In this document: positions 27,127-35,924 of the stretch, one piece after another | Layout of the letters: each line of letters begins with the position of its first letter | Position numbering within the stretch: the stretch's first letter is position 1 | NCBI GenBank assembly: GCA_947470855.1 | Contig: CANIUQ010000004.1 | Coordinates: forward strand, 1 to 64,000 | Source of the DNA: Opitutia bacterium | GTDB taxonomy: Bacteria; Verrucomicrobiota; Verrucomicrobiia; Opitutales; UBA953 | DNA length: 64,000 bases | Reading direction: 5' to 3' | Notes under the pieces: model-generated | The model's database searches: none | Seen by the model: the letters and a program-made list of their open reading frames with translations, nothing else | What the model was told of the DNA's origin: nothing | Translations under genes and position numbers: made by a program

Positions 27127-27432
27127 TTATTCGACAACAGCGAGGATTTCTTCTTCGCGAAGAAGTAAGTAAATTTCGTCGTTCAATTTCACTTCCGTTC
27201 CAGCGTATTTGCCGATGAGGACCTTATCTCCGACTTTCACGGAGAAAGGAATTTTCTTACCATCCTTATCAACCGCTCCAGTGCCGAGAGCGATGACTTT
27301 AGCCTCTTGGGGCTTTTCCTTGGCGGAATCAGGGATGATAATGCCGCCCTTGATTTCTTCGCCTTCCTCGATGCGCTCTACGAGAACGCGATCGGCGAGG
27401 GGCTTAACGGTTTGTTTAGTGTTTTTAGCCAT
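27127..27432 (-). CDS. groES: Co-chaperonin GroES (10 kDa)
   Basis: 101 residues from ATG at 27432 ([17 protein letters not shown]). The frame runs further upstream from a non-ATG codon, but homologues start near here. The mobile loop is around [22 protein letters not shown], and the beta-hairpin region [17 protein letters not shown] is present. It caps GroEL. The upstream region has no CIRCE element but holds a nested inverted repeat at 27532-27565. Confidence 0.97.
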   Translation of the reverse strand: MAKNTKQTVKPLADRVLVERIEEGEEIKGGIIIPDSAKEKPQEAKVIALGTGAVDKDGKKIPFSVKVGDKVLIGKYAGTEVKLNDEIYLLLREEEILAVVE

Positions 27433-27531
27433 AGGTATGTAGGTAGAAAGAGTGCCCGTAAGGGCAAAAGCGACTTGCAGAACAAATGCCAAAACGGTTT
27501 TACGCGGGTTTAGCAATCGTTTACGGGGTTT

Positions 27532-27565
27532 TTATTCGTTATCCTAGGGTTTACCCTAAGAATAA
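27532..27565. promoter_or_regulatory. Nested inverted repeat upstream of groES
   Basis: Inner arms TAGGGT (27545-27550) and ACCCTA (27553-27558), two bases apart, sit within outer arms TTATTC (27532-27537) and GAATAA (27560-27565). It lies 100-130 bases upstream of groES, where a heat-shock operator would be expected. CIRCE (TTAGCACTC-N9-GAGTGCTAA) is absent. On the minus strand ATTCTTAGGGT is shared with the region upstream of queD. Confidence 0.4.
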
Positions 27566-27589
27566 GGACGAAACAGCCCCCCGTTGGAC

Positions 27590-27625
27590 GTGACAGCCTG
27601 TCCCACAGGTTTGTGGAGCTGTCAC
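27590..27625 (-). other. Hairpin after the TPR gene
   Basis: GTGACAGC (27590-27597) and GCTGTCAC (27618-27625) form a perfect 8-bp stem, with an inner CCACA/TGTGG stem. It begins five bases after the TPR-gene stop on the minus strand. No T-run follows, so it is either an mRNA 3'-end protector or part of the groES upstream region. Confidence 0.5.
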
Positions 27626-27629
27626 AGAA

Positions 27630-28007
27630 CTAGGCGAGTTCTCCCGGCTGTTTACCCTCAGGAGATTTCAGTTGGTCTCCCCAGCCTAGAATACGGGCCT
27701 GGGCACCATGATGCTCGGCTTTAGCTTTATCCCCTCGCTCCATCCAAATACGCGACAATGAAGTGTGTATATGGATATCTTTTGGCTGAAGTGATAAAGC
27801 GGTTTCTCCTGCGGCAAGGGCTTGGTCGAGTTCGCGCAAGGCAAAGTGCACCTCGGCTTTGGCCAGCCAAGACTCAAAAGCCGTTGGATTCAATTTCACA
27901 GCTTCCTCGAGTTTCAAAAGAGCAGCTCGTTCATCCCCGAGGGCAAAATCAAAGGCCGCCTCATCGGTAAGAATCTTGGCGCGCTGAGTGGGATTATCGG
28001 AAGACAT
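27630..28007 (-). CDS. Small TPR-repeat protein
   Basis: 125 residues from ATG at 28007. Three tandem helical repeats of TPR type can be read: AAFDFALGDERAALLKLEEAVKLNP, ESWLAKAEVHFALRELDQALAAGE and the stretch from IHTSLSRIWMERGDKAKAE. There is no signal peptide or membrane segment, so it is a cytoplasmic protein-protein interaction module; the partner is unknown. Upstream of groES on the same strand and divergent from the M29 aminopeptidase (83-base gap). Confidence 0.78.
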   Translation of the reverse strand: MSSDNPTQRAKILTDEAAFDFALGDERAALLKLEEAVKLNPTAFESWLAKAEVHFALRELDQALAAGETALSLQPKDIHIHTSLSRIWMERGDKAKAEHHGAQARILGWGDQLKSPEGKQPGELA

Positions 28008-28090
28008 ACGTCTACCTTGAGTAGACTCACGAAACTCGCAAGCGTACCTTTCGCGCTTGGAAAGATACCAAGGGCGGGCAAGTGTGATGC

Positions 28091-29209
28091 ATGGATTCAC
28101 GTTACGCACAACTCGCCGAAGCACTTTGTGGCTTCTCCACCAGTCTGAAAAAAGGAGAGAAAGTTTTAATCGACGCCGCCGAAGTTCCTGAAGAATTCGT
28201 TTTAGCCCTCATCCGAGCGGCGCGAAAACATCAAGCCATACCGATGGTCAACTTACAACGCGCCCGGATCAATCGCGAACTCGTGAAAGAAGGAACTCTC
28301 GAACAATTTAAAGCCGTTAATGAGCACGAACTCGCCCGCATGAAAAAGATGCAGGCTTACATTGCTGTGCGGGGTGCAGAAAATATTTTTGAGTCGAGCG
28401 ATGTGCCTGCAACGATGGCCAAACAATTCGGTATGGCTTTGCAGCCCACCCTTGATTGGCGTGTAAACAAAACCAAGTGGGTGGTCTTGCGTTGGCCAAC
28501 GCCATCGATGGCTCAACAAGCCAAAATGAGCACCGAGGCCTTTGCTGACTTCTTCTTCAGGGTTTGCACATTGGATTACGCTCGCATGGTTCCTGGCATG
28601 GAGGCCTTGCGTGAAACCATGATGAAAACAGACGAGGTTCATATCACTGGCCCTGGGACCGATTTACGTTTTTCGATTAAGGGCATTGCAGCCATTCCTT
28701 GCGGCGGAAAACACAATATTCCCGATGGCGAAGTCTTTACAGCCCCTGTGCGCGATTCGGTCGAAGGCGTCATTCAATACAATGCCCCCACCGTTTACCA
28801 AGGTGTTTCCTTTGATGCGATTCGCTTAGTTTTCCGAAAAGGAAAAATTGTTGAAGCGACCGCCAACAACACCAAGCGCTTGAATGAGATTTTAGATACG
28901 GACAAAGGTGGACGCTACATTGGCGAATTCGCCCTTGGGTTTAATCCCCATATTTTACATCCCATGCAGGATATTTTATTTGATGAAAAGATTGCGGGCT
29001 CGTTCCATTTCACTCCTGGCAAATGCTACGAAAGTACTGACAATGGCAACCACTCGGCTATCCACTGGGATATGGTATGCATTCAACGACCTGAGTATGG
29101 CGGTGGAGAGATTCGTTTTGACGGAAAACTCATTCGTCAAAATGGGCTTTTCGTCCCCAATCATCTGCAAAAATTAAACCCATCGTATTTACTCGGAAAA
29201 AAACGTTAA
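28091..29209 (+). CDS. M29-family aminopeptidase
   Basis: 372 residues, ATG start. The M29 metal ligands can be placed: Glu in [10 protein letters not shown], Glu in [11 protein letters not shown], and the His/Asp cluster of [12 protein letters not shown] near the C-terminus. The N-terminal domain ([10 protein letters not shown]) is the usual substrate-cap domain. AmpS/T-type enzymes remove N-terminal residues from peptides using two divalent metals in the cytoplasm. Its TAA overlaps the ATG of the next gene by one base, so it is translationally coupled to the pseudouridine synthase. Confidence 0.93.
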   Translation: MDSRYAQLAEALCGFSTSLKKGEKVLIDAAEVPEEFVLALIRAARKHQAIPMVNLQRARINRELVKEGTLEQFKAVNEHELARMKKMQAYIAVRGAENIFESSDVPATMAKQFGMALQPTLDWRVNKTKWVVLRWPTPSMAQQAKMSTEAFADFFFRVCTLDYARMVPGMEALRETMMKTDEVHITGPGTDLRFSIKGIAAIPCGGKHNIPDGEVFTAPVRDSVEGVIQYNAPTVYQGVSFDAIRLVFRKGKIVEATANNTKRLNEILDTDKGGRYIGEFALGFNPHILHPMQDILFDEKIAGSFHFTPGKCYESTDNGNHSAIHWDMVCIQRPEYGGGEIRFDGKLIRQNGLFVPNHLQKLNPSYLLGKKR

Positions 29210-30309
29210 TGGCTCCTTCCTCAAAACCGACCCACAAGCCTTCACCTGGAGCCGATCGTTCCAAACGTGCCCAGCGTAAAAAAAGCGCTAAGCGTGCTGT
29301 CGTTAAAAAGAAACTCGCACCGCCTATTCTTAAAGCAGTCGCTAAAGAACTAGAGACTCACAAAGTCACAGTGGAAGCAGGAACGCCTGCTGCTCGAGCG
29401 GATAAAATTTTGTCGAATTTAATCGAAGGCGTGAGTCGCTCGCGCGTCCAGCGTGCTCTCAATCAACAATTGGTAAAAAGACAGGGAATAGTCATCGACT
29501 CTCGCACCGTCTTACAACCTGGCGATGAGGTCGTGGTTCAATTACCCGACCCCGTTGAACCAACGGCGTCTGCCGTGAAAATGAAACTCGAAATCCTTTT
29601 TGAAGATGAGCATCTGATTGCAGTGAATAAACCCGCTGGATTACTCACTCACCCGGTTTCGGGATCCAATGAAAAATCTTTAGTACAAGGGCTCTTATAT
29701 CACACCCAAGGAAAACTTGCCCCGGCTGGGGGCGCGCCTCGTCCTGGAGTCGTCCATCGTCTCGACCGCGAAACCTCAGGCGTCATTGTCTTAGCCAAAA
29801 CTGACAAAGCCTACCACTCTCTTGTCGAGCAGTTCACCCATCGAAATGCACAAAAGGAATATTTGGCATTGGTTGATAAAAGCCCGCGACTACTCAGTGG
29901 AAGCATTGACGCGAACATCAATCGCCATCGCACCATTAGGGTACGTATGGCCGTCAGGGAAGATGGTCGCGAGGCTTCGACCGATTGGCGAGTCGAGGAA
30001 AAGTATGGTCCACAGGCCGCTTTAATTCGGGCTTTTCCACACACGGGTCGCACCCATCAAATCCGGGTACACCTTGCCCATATTGGACATCCTATTCTCG
30101 GCGATCGTACTTACGGAAAATTTGATACGCCCGCCTTCGCCCATTGGCCAATACAGCGGGTAATGTTACATGCTCATCGTCTTACCCTGAATCACCCACA
30201 GACGGGTAAGCCATTGACCATCGCCGTTGATCCTCCAGCTGATTTTCAAAAACTTCGCGAGTGGCTAAAATCTCGCTTCGGATTTAAGTCCTTCAATTTA
30301 GCCGTATAA
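29209..30309 (+). CDS. rluD: RluD-type 23S rRNA pseudouridine synthase
   Basis: 366 residues. After a very basic N-terminal extension (about 50 residues, Lys/Arg/Pro-rich), an S4 RNA-binding domain covers about 52-110 (ADKILSNLIEGVSRSRVQ). The catalytic domain carries HRLDRETSG with the active-site Asp, then AFPHTGRTHQIRVHLAHIGHPILGD. It isomerises uridines in 23S rRNA (helix 69 sites for RluD). The S4 domain and length point to the RluC/RluD group rather than RluA. It ends directly against the convergent CDF gene. Confidence 0.92.
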   Translation: MAPSSKPTHKPSPGADRSKRAQRKKSAKRAVVKKKLAPPILKAVAKELETHKVTVEAGTPAARADKILSNLIEGVSRSRVQRALNQQLVKRQGIVIDSRTVLQPGDEVVVQLPDPVEPTASAVKMKLEILFEDEHLIAVNKPAGLLTHPVSGSNEKSLVQGLLYHTQGKLAPAGGAPRPGVVHRLDRETSGVIVLAKTDKAYHSLVEQFTHRNAQKEYLALVDKSPRLLSGSIDANINRHRTIRVRMAVREDGREASTDWRVEEKYGPQAALIRAFPHTGRTHQIRVHLAHIGHPILGDRTYGKFDTPAFAHWPIQRVMLHAHRLTLNHPQTGKPLTIAVDPPADFQKLREWLKSRFGFKSFNLAV

Positions 30310-31227
30310 TTAATCAGCCATTCCGTGATGACCGTCGCGCTTGCGATGTTGCGGGACATCGGGTTCAACATGGACTAGGACGGAAATTACTTCGGGGTGT
30401 TGGCTAAGAATATCGTACTTAATTTTACCAGCGATGGCGTGGCCCTCAGCCACCGTGGCGGTTTCATCGACTTGTAAATGAAAGTCGACCTCGAAGCGGT
30501 CACCTAATCGTCGAGCACGAAAAGCATGAAACCCTTTCGCACCAGGCACCGCTAAAATATGTTCACTCAAATCCTTCAAGACCGTTTCGGCGGGTGCTGT
30601 ATCAATTAAATCGGCACAGGAATTTTTAAAGAGGCGAATACCTTCTGCCCCCAACCAACCAGCCAGAATTAAACCGACCACTTTATCGAGGATAGCCCAC
30701 TCGGGTTTGGTATGTGCGATAACGACGGCTAACAAAGCCATGAAAGAGGCTATCGCATCGGCTCGATGATCCGCTGCATTGGCCATGAGCAGACGAGAGC
30801 CTAGGCGCTCAGCTTGACGTCGAGCATACTGGTAAAATCCCTCTTTTAAAACCAACGCGACTCCGGCAACCCACGCAGCCGCTAAACCAGGAATTTCTTG
30901 TTTCGTTCCTGCGACGAGGGCGTTGAGCGAATGCCAGGCTAAACCGAAACAGAAGGCGAGAACGAGACCAGAGATCAAGAGCGTAGCCAATGTCGAAAAA
31001 CGATGATGTCCATAGGGATGATCCTCGTCTTTAGGCAAATGCGACCATCGCAAACCAATCAATGCGGCAATATCACTCGCGATATCAACTAAAGAATGAA
31101 TACCATCGGCAATGAGGGCATGGGAATTGCAAATGAAACCCACCGTTAACTTCACCCCAGCCAACACCACGTTGACGACAAAGCTTAGCGCACAAGTTAA
31201 CGTGCCTTCTTGCTGGAGATTGCTCAT
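30310..31227 (-). CDS. Cation diffusion facilitator (divalent metal exporter)
   Basis: 305 residues, ATG start, about six membrane segments in the first 205 residues. Metal-site motifs are ADGIHSLVDIASD in the second segment and ANAADHRADAIAS in the fifth (HxxxD type). The C-terminal cytoplasmic domain (GFHAFRARRLGDRFEVDFHLQVD, ending His-rich QHRKRDGHHGMAD) is the ferredoxin-like metal-sensing part. It exports Zn2+, Fe2+, Mn2+ or similar by proton antiport; specificity is not decidable by eye. One base separates it from the upstream anchored unknown. Confidence 0.93.
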   Translation of the reverse strand: MSNLQQEGTLTCALSFVVNVVLAGVKLTVGFICNSHALIADGIHSLVDIASDIAALIGLRWSHLPKDEDHPYGHHRFSTLATLLISGLVLAFCFGLAWHSLNALVAGTKQEIPGLAAAWVAGVALVLKEGFYQYARRQAERLGSRLLMANAADHRADAIASFMALLAVVIAHTKPEWAILDKVVGLILAGWLGAEGIRLFKNSCADLIDTAPAETVLKDLSEHILAVPGAKGFHAFRARRLGDRFEVDFHLQVDETATVAEGHAIAGKIKYDILSQHPEVISVLVHVEPDVPQHRKRDGHHGMAD

Positions 31228-31228
31228 T

Positions 31229-31876
31229 TTATTTTGCCGTATTAGCCTTAATCAAATCGGCCTCGGCTTGCCAATGGATTTTCACTAATTCAGCAGAGTG
31301 CACCGCCGGGTTAGCTTGCAGTATTTTTAAAATCTCAGGAATTGAAGCCCAGTTCATTGTTTTCTGATTTTTTCGCCAGGCTCGCAAAGTAAGGACGGCT
31401 TCTTGCGGTTTACCCGACACCGTTTCAGCCACATCTCCCGAAAGGAGTGAAACTTCGGAAGCGAGGTGTCCAGGCTTGAGTTGTATTGCAATACGTTCGG
31501 CGTAACGAAAATCGTAACTTAAAACTGGACCCGCTTCGGCCAATGCCGTTTGCGGAGCATAAGTTTCCGTAATCCACAAATACTCTTCTGGTAACTCGCG
31601 TCTATCAGCGTCGTAACGACGGCGACCTCCAGTAACAATCGAACGTTGGCGTGTGCCATCAGGCTGAGTCGATAGCGCCTCATACAAGACAAAGTGTCCG
31701 TAAAAACCTTTTTGCGATACCGCGTAATCGTACATCATGCCAGGTAAACTGAGTGATTCGCGGACCCGGGTCCGTTCATCGCGGGCGGGCTGACTGTGGG
31801 TTTTAAAAAAATAGAGCAAAAGAGCACCCATGATGGTACCTAAAATAAAAATCATAAAGCGCTGTTTCTGCTCCAT
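31229..31876 (-). CDS. Membrane-anchored protein of unknown function upstream of the CDF exporter
   Basis: 215 residues, ATG start. A single hydrophobic segment (FMIFILGTIMGALLLYFF, about residues 7-24) would place the rest in the periplasm. The remainder is soluble, with GGRRRYDADRRELPEEYLWITETYAP and a helical C-terminal third (SIPEILKILQANPAVHSAELVKIHWQ). I recognise no domain. It is one base from the CDF metal transporter and surely co-transcribed, so an accessory role is possible. Confidence 0.65.
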   Translation of the reverse strand: MEQKQRFMIFILGTIMGALLLYFFKTHSQPARDERTRVRESLSLPGMMYDYAVSQKGFYGHFVLYEALSTQPDGTRQRSIVTGGRRRYDADRRELPEEYLWITETYAPQTALAEAGPVLSYDFRYAERIAIQLKPGHLASEVSLLSGDVAETVSGKPQEAVLTLRAWRKNQKTMNWASIPEILKILQANPAVHSAELVKIHWQAEADLIKANTAK

Positions 31877-31978
31877 AAGTGTATCTTCACCCTACCCGCC
31901 AAGCCTGCAAGAAGAAGCTTTTCCCAAATGTCGCTCCTTTCTCATTGGAAAAACAAGGTTCTTACGTAACTTAAACAC

Positions 31979-32380
31979 ATGCTGCAATCTACGGTCGAGA
32001 CCCGCGTTCGATTTGCCGAAACAGATGCCATGGGCGTAACCTACCATGGAAATTACCTGCCGTGGTTTGAAATGGCTCGCGTATCATTGCTCGATCAAAT
32101 CGGCTGCCCTTATCGCGAACTAGAAAAATCAGGTTTTCTTTTGCCCGTTTTAGAAACTGGCCTCACCTATCATCAACCCTCGCACTTTGATGATCGGCTG
32201 ACTATCACCGTGCAATTACTGGAAAAGCCCATGGCGCGTTTGCGTTTAAATTATACAGTGAAGCGGGGTCAGGACATATTGGTCGAAGGTTTTACGGTGC
32301 ATGCTTTTGTGAATCGCGAATTTAAACCCGTGCGTCCACCTGCGGTATTTGCCGAAGCCATGCAGCGGGCATTTAAATAA
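31979..32380 (+). CDS. ybgC: YbgC-like acyl-CoA thioesterase (hotdog fold)
   Basis: 133 residues, ATG start. The hotdog-fold 4HBT signature is RVRFAETDAMGVTYHGNYLPWFEMAR (about 9-34), with the catalytic Asp of TDAMG. Length and motif fit YbgC/FadM-type thioesterases that hydrolyse short or medium acyl-CoA or acyl-ACP. It is not with tol-pal genes here. It heads a plus-strand trio with a metallo-hydrolase (7 bases on) and an unknown protein. Confidence 0.88.
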   Translation: MLQSTVETRVRFAETDAMGVTYHGNYLPWFEMARVSLLDQIGCPYRELEKSGFLLPVLETGLTYHQPSHFDDRLTITVQLLEKPMARLRLNYTVKRGQDILVEGFTVHAFVNREFKPVRPPAVFAEAMQRAFK

Positions 32381-32387
32381 AGAATTT

Positions 32388-33038
32388 ATGAAAATTGAAG
32401 TCTGGTCCCTTGGACCGTTTGAAACCAATGCTTATTTGCTCACGTCAGAAGATGATAAGTCGTGTCTCTTGGTCGATGCACCGAAAGATGCAGCTAAGAA
32501 AATTTTGCCGATTATTCAAAGTCGAGGACTCACCCTAACCCATGTACTCATAACCCACGGGCATTGGGATCACATGTGCGATGCTCACGCCTTTGTCAAA
32601 GCGGGCGTTGAAGTTTTTGCACATCATGATGATCAACAACTCATCGAAAACATTGAAGCCTATCGCGATCGCTACACTGCGATGATGCCTTTTTTAACTG
32701 ATAATGATTTTCGTTCAACGCACGTAACCCAGTGGCTCAAGCACGGTGACACCTTTAGTGCCTTGGGCAGAACTTTTGAAGCCCGCCATGTTCCCGGCCA
32801 CTGCCCGGGTAGTTTGCTATTTTACAGTGCCACGGATCAGCTCGCATTCTCGGGTGACGCCATCTTTGCTGGTTCAGTGGGTCGAACCGATTTGCCGAAT
32901 GGGAACTGGAATCAGCTTTTGCAATCGATTCGGAATCATATCTACAGCCTCCCTGATGCCACAGTGCTTTTGCCAGGACATGGTGGAAGTACGACCGTGG
33001 GACGAGAAAAGCAGACCAATCCCTACGCGAAACCTTAA
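32388..33038 (+). CDS. MBL-fold metallo-hydrolase (glyoxalase II-like)
   Basis: 216 residues from ATG at 32388; an upstream TTG in the same frame would overlap ybgC. Zinc ligands: THGHWDHMCD (HxHxDH), the His of GHCPGS, the bridging Asp in FSGDAIFAGSVGRTDLPNG, and the His of LPGHGGSTT. The pattern GSVGRTDLPNG is that of YcbL/glyoxalase II-type single-domain hydrolases, which may act on S-lactoylglutathione or other thioesters. Substrate unproven. Confidence 0.92.
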   Translation: MKIEVWSLGPFETNAYLLTSEDDKSCLLVDAPKDAAKKILPIIQSRGLTLTHVLITHGHWDHMCDAHAFVKAGVEVFAHHDDQQLIENIEAYRDRYTAMMPFLTDNDFRSTHVTQWLKHGDTFSALGRTFEARHVPGHCPGSLLFYSATDQLAFSGDAIFAGSVGRTDLPNGNWNQLLQSIRNHIYSLPDATVLLPGHGGSTTVGREKQTNPYAKP

Positions 33039-33041
33039 ATC

Positions 33042-33551
33042 GTGGCGACACCTTGTCCGTTTCTACCCTCTTCCGCTCGAAGGTATTCGTGGCGCGATTT
33101 GGCTAAGTTTCGGGAAAATCAAGGTGCCGAACTTTACCAACGCTGCTTAGAATACGGGCAACAACTTTGGCTCGATCATTTACCAGCCAGAGCTCTCTTG
33201 GCGGTGGATCGTGCTCTCTACTGTGATATTCCTGCCGAAGCGGCTATCTTGAAAAAATGGCCTTTACCTTATCAGGCAATTGCATGGCTAGTCAGTCAGC
33301 CGACGGAGCACTTTACTGGAAATGCTCGCGTGCACTATCAACACCTTGCGGATCGTGTGAGGGGCGAACGTGCCGACATCAAGAAATGGCGGGCATGGGC
33401 AGCGTGGGCCGTCGTTCGAAAAACGAGACCCGACTTAAGTTCTGACCCTCGTCATAAAGTCATTGAGCCAACCCATCGTGAAATCCTTCAAGGCCTAAAG
33501 TCCTTTGGATTACCCGAAGAGCCCACCTGGTGGGAGAAATCGATTGGCTGA
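33042..33551 (+). CDS. Unknown protein downstream of the metallo-hydrolase
   Basis: 169 residues from GTG at 33042, three bases after the metallo-hydrolase stop. Soluble and largely helical, rich in Trp and Arg (RYSWRDLAKFRENQGAELYQ, ALLAVDRALYCD, WRAWAAWAVVRKTRP). No signal peptide or known motif. The tight spacing and lack of overlap with fabF on the other strand (one base between stops) support a real gene. A DNA- or RNA-associated role is possible from the basic helices, but this is speculation. Confidence 0.68.
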   Translation: MATPCPFLPSSARRYSWRDLAKFRENQGAELYQRCLEYGQQLWLDHLPARALLAVDRALYCDIPAEAAILKKWPLPYQAIAWLVSQPTEHFTGNARVHYQHLADRVRGERADIKKWRAWAAWAVVRKTRPDLSSDPRHKVIEPTHREILQGLKSFGLPEEPTWWEKSIG

Positions 33552-33552
33552 T

Positions 33553-34806
33553 TTACAGACGCTTAAAGACCAAGGAGGCGTTGTGCCCGCCGAAGCCGAG
33601 GTTATTAGAAATCGCAACATCGACTTTCATTTCACGAGCCTTATTCGGTACGTAATCTAAATCGCAATCGGGATCTGGGTTCTCGTAATTAATCGTCGGC
33701 GGAACTTTATTATGGAAAATGGATAAAGCACAAACCGCGGCTTCCACTCCGCCGGCAGCACCGAGCAGGTGACCCGTCATCGATTTCGTGGAGGAGATTG
33801 CAATCTTGTAAGCTTGTTCCCCAAACGTGCGTTTAATAGCCAACGATTCACAACGGTCATTAATCGGCGTCGAAGTGCCGTGAGCGTTGATGTAATGAAC
33901 TTGTTCTTTGGTTACACCCGCATCGTCTAAGGCGCGATTTAAACAAAGAGCGAGACCCTTACCCTCTTGGTCTTGGCCCGTAATATGGTAAGCATCGCAG
34001 GTCGCGCCATAACCAGCGAGTTCGCAATAAATGCGAGCTCCTCGAGCTTGAGCGTGTTCGAGGGATTCGATAACTAAAACGGCTGCACCTTCACCCATCA
34101 CGAAACCATCGCGAAGCTTATCAAAAGGACGCGAGGCCTTCTCGGGCGTATCATTAAAATCGGAAGACATGGCCTTCATATTACAGAAGCCTGCATAGCC
34201 TAAACGAGTGATGGCAGCTTCCGAGCCACCAGAGAGCATCACGTCAGCGTGACCATCACGAATGTGGCGCATCGCTTCACCGAGTGAGTGCGAGCCTGAG
34301 GCACAGGCAGAAACAACGCCAAAGTTTACGGACTTGGCTTTGAACTCAATGGCCACGACGCCTGAGGCGATGTTGGCGATGAGCGAGGGAATCGTGAAAG
34401 GTGAAACCCGAGAAGGTCCGCGTTCAAAAAGCACGCGTGACTGAGCCTCGATGGTTTCCATACCACCAATTCCAGAGCCGATAATGACTCCAAATTTTTC
34501 CGAATCGATTTTGTTAACATCGAGTTTCGCGTCCTCGACTGCCATACGCGAGGCGGCTACTGCATACTGAGTGTAGCGATCATTCCGCTTTGCCTCCTTG
34601 GGATCCATGTATTTACCAGGATCAAATTCCTTGATTTCGGCACCGACCTTCGACGGGAAATCAGTCGGATCAAAACGAGTCAGACGGGAAATACCTGAAC
34701 GGCCTTTCATCAGGGAATCCCAGAAAGAAGCCGTATCGGGTCCAAGTGCCGACAGGCAACCAATGCCTGTGACGACAACTCGACGAGGTTTGGTTGGTGT
34801 GCTCAC
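33553..34806 (-). CDS. fabF: 3-oxoacyl-ACP synthase II
   Basis: 417 residues from GTG at 34806. Catalytic triad: Cys168 in VSACASGSH, His in NAHGTSTPIND, and His in KSMTGHLLGAAG. The C-terminal NNLGFGGHNASLVFKRL is typical. FabF elongates acyl-ACP with malonyl-ACP in type II fatty-acid synthesis. Third gene of fabG-acpP-fabF, 31 bases after acpP. Confidence 0.96.
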   Translation of the reverse strand: MSTPTKPRRVVVTGIGCLSALGPDTASFWDSLMKGRSGISRLTRFDPTDFPSKVGAEIKEFDPGKYMDPKEAKRNDRYTQYAVAASRMAVEDAKLDVNKIDSEKFGVIIGSGIGGMETIEAQSRVLFERGPSRVSPFTIPSLIANIASGVVAIEFKAKSVNFGVVSACASGSHSLGEAMRHIRDGHADVMLSGGSEAAITRLGYAGFCNMKAMSSDFNDTPEKASRPFDKLRDGFVMGEGAAVLVIESLEHAQARGARIYCELAGYGATCDAYHITGQDQEGKGLALCLNRALDDAGVTKEQVHYINAHGTSTPINDRCESLAIKRTFGEQAYKIAISSTKSMTGHLLGAAGGVEAAVCALSIFHNKVPPTINYENPDPDCDLDYVPNKAREMKVDVAISNNLGFGGHNASLVFKRL

Positions 34807-34837
34807 GTTGACGGGCTAAATCGCAAGCCCGTGGCGG

Positions 34838-35083
34838 TTATTTAGTGGCGTTAGCCTTAATGAACTCGATGGCATCACCCACGGTCTTCATGGATGCTGC
34901 TTTGTCCTCAGGAATGGAGGAAATGCCGAACTCGTCTTCGAAGGCCATAATGATCTCAACCAGGTCGAGAGAATCGGCCTTGAGGTCAGTTTGGAAGCCA
35001 GCCGAGGCAGTGACCTGCTCAGGGTTGACGCTCAACTGCTTTACGATGATGTCTGTTACGCGTTTTTCAATGTTTTCAGTCAT
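34838..35083 (-). CDS. acpP: Acyl carrier protein
   Basis: 81 residues, ATG start, acidic. The phosphopantetheine attachment serine is Ser38 in the DSLDLVE motif (DSL). Four-helix pattern and length match AcpP. It carries acyl chains for fatty-acid, lipid A and phospholipid synthesis; LpxA and FabZ in this window use its derivatives. Flanked by fabG and fabF in one operon. Confidence 0.97.
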   Translation of the reverse strand: MTENIEKRVTDIIVKQLSVNPEQVTASAGFQTDLKADSLDLVEIIMAFEDEFGISSIPEDKAASMKTVGDAIEFIKANATK

Positions 35084-35115
35084 GGTAAAAGGTATTTGGG
35101 AGTGATTTCTGGGTG

Positions 35116-35865
35116 TCAGATAGCCATCCCACCGTCAACCGAAAAGACCTGACCTGTGATATACCCCCCCTCTTCGGAGGCCAGAAAATCGACCATTGCG
35201 GCGATATCGGTGGTGGTTCCAAAGCGACCGAGCGGGATTACACCCAAAATCTTCTGTTTAATCTCTTCGGATAATTCACCTGTCATATCGGTGGTGATAA
35301 AACCAGGAGCAACGGCATTGGCCGTAATGCTACGACCTGCGAGCTCTCGGGCAAGTGTCATCGTCAAACCATGAAGACCGGCTTTGGCGGCGGCGTAGTT
35401 GGCTTGCCCAGCATTGCCTTGGACGCCTGTCACCGAGGAGATACTGATGATACGACCCCAGCGTTTTTTGGTCATCGGGCGAACAAGACCTTTAACCCAG
35501 AAGAAAGCGGAAGAAAGATTGGTAGAAATGACATCGTTCCAGTCCTGCTCACTCATCGCCATGACAAGTTTATCGCGAGTGATACCTGCGTTGTTCACTA
35601 AAATTTCCACGGCACCAAACTCAGCATTGATCTGCTCGCAAGCCTTAGCCACAGCCGTGGCGTCAGAAACGTCCACCTGAATAGCCTTAGCTTTGAGACC
35701 TTTGGCCAAAATATCGTTGGCGACGGAAACACAGGTTTCGGATTTAGAAACACAGATAACCGTATGGCCATGCGAGGCGAGCCGTTCAGCGATAGCTTTT
35801 CCAATGCCACGACCGGCACCAGTAACAAGGGCTACGCGGGGATGATGCGTCAGTTGCATTGCCAT
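35116..35865 (-). CDS. fabG: 3-oxoacyl-ACP reductase
   Basis: 249 residues from ATG at 35865; a second ATG lies two codons later. The long upstream open frame runs through a hairpin and into the neighbouring reductase gene and is not coding. SDR features: TGAGRGIG (15-22), NNAGITRD, the catalytic Ser in ISSVTGVQGN and YxxxK in NYAAAKAG, and the C-terminal SVDGGMAI. It reduces 3-oxoacyl-ACP with NADPH. First gene of fabG-acpP-fabF. Confidence 0.95.
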   Translation of the reverse strand: MAMQLTHHPRVALVTGAGRGIGKAIAERLASHGHTVICVSKSETCVSVANDILAKGLKAKAIQVDVSDATAVAKACEQINAEFGAVEILVNNAGITRDKLVMAMSEQDWNDVISTNLSSAFFWVKGLVRPMTKKRWGRIISISSVTGVQGNAGQANYAAAKAGLHGLTMTLARELAGRSITANAVAPGFITTDMTGELSEEIKQKILGVIPLGRFGTTTDIAAMVDFLASEEGGYITGQVFSVDGGMAI

Positions 35866-35874
35866 GGATGTGGA

Positions 35875-35899
35875 GAAAAAATGCCTCTTAGGCAAGAGG
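35875..35899 (-). terminator. Hairpin with T-run just before fabG
   Basis: On the minus strand CCTCTT-GCCT-AAGAGG is followed by C, A and six T. It lies 25 bases after the stop of the CysJ-like gene and only 9 bases before the fabG ATG. It reads as a terminator for the former, but its position also suits attenuation of fabG. Confidence 0.55.
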
Positions 35900-35924
35900 T
35901 GAAATAACCCTCTGCAAAGACAAA

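Noticed and set aside
27433-27629. CIRCE/HrcA operator before groES
   Set aside because: GGGCACTC occurs once near groES, but the second arm GAGTGC at nine-base spacing is missing.
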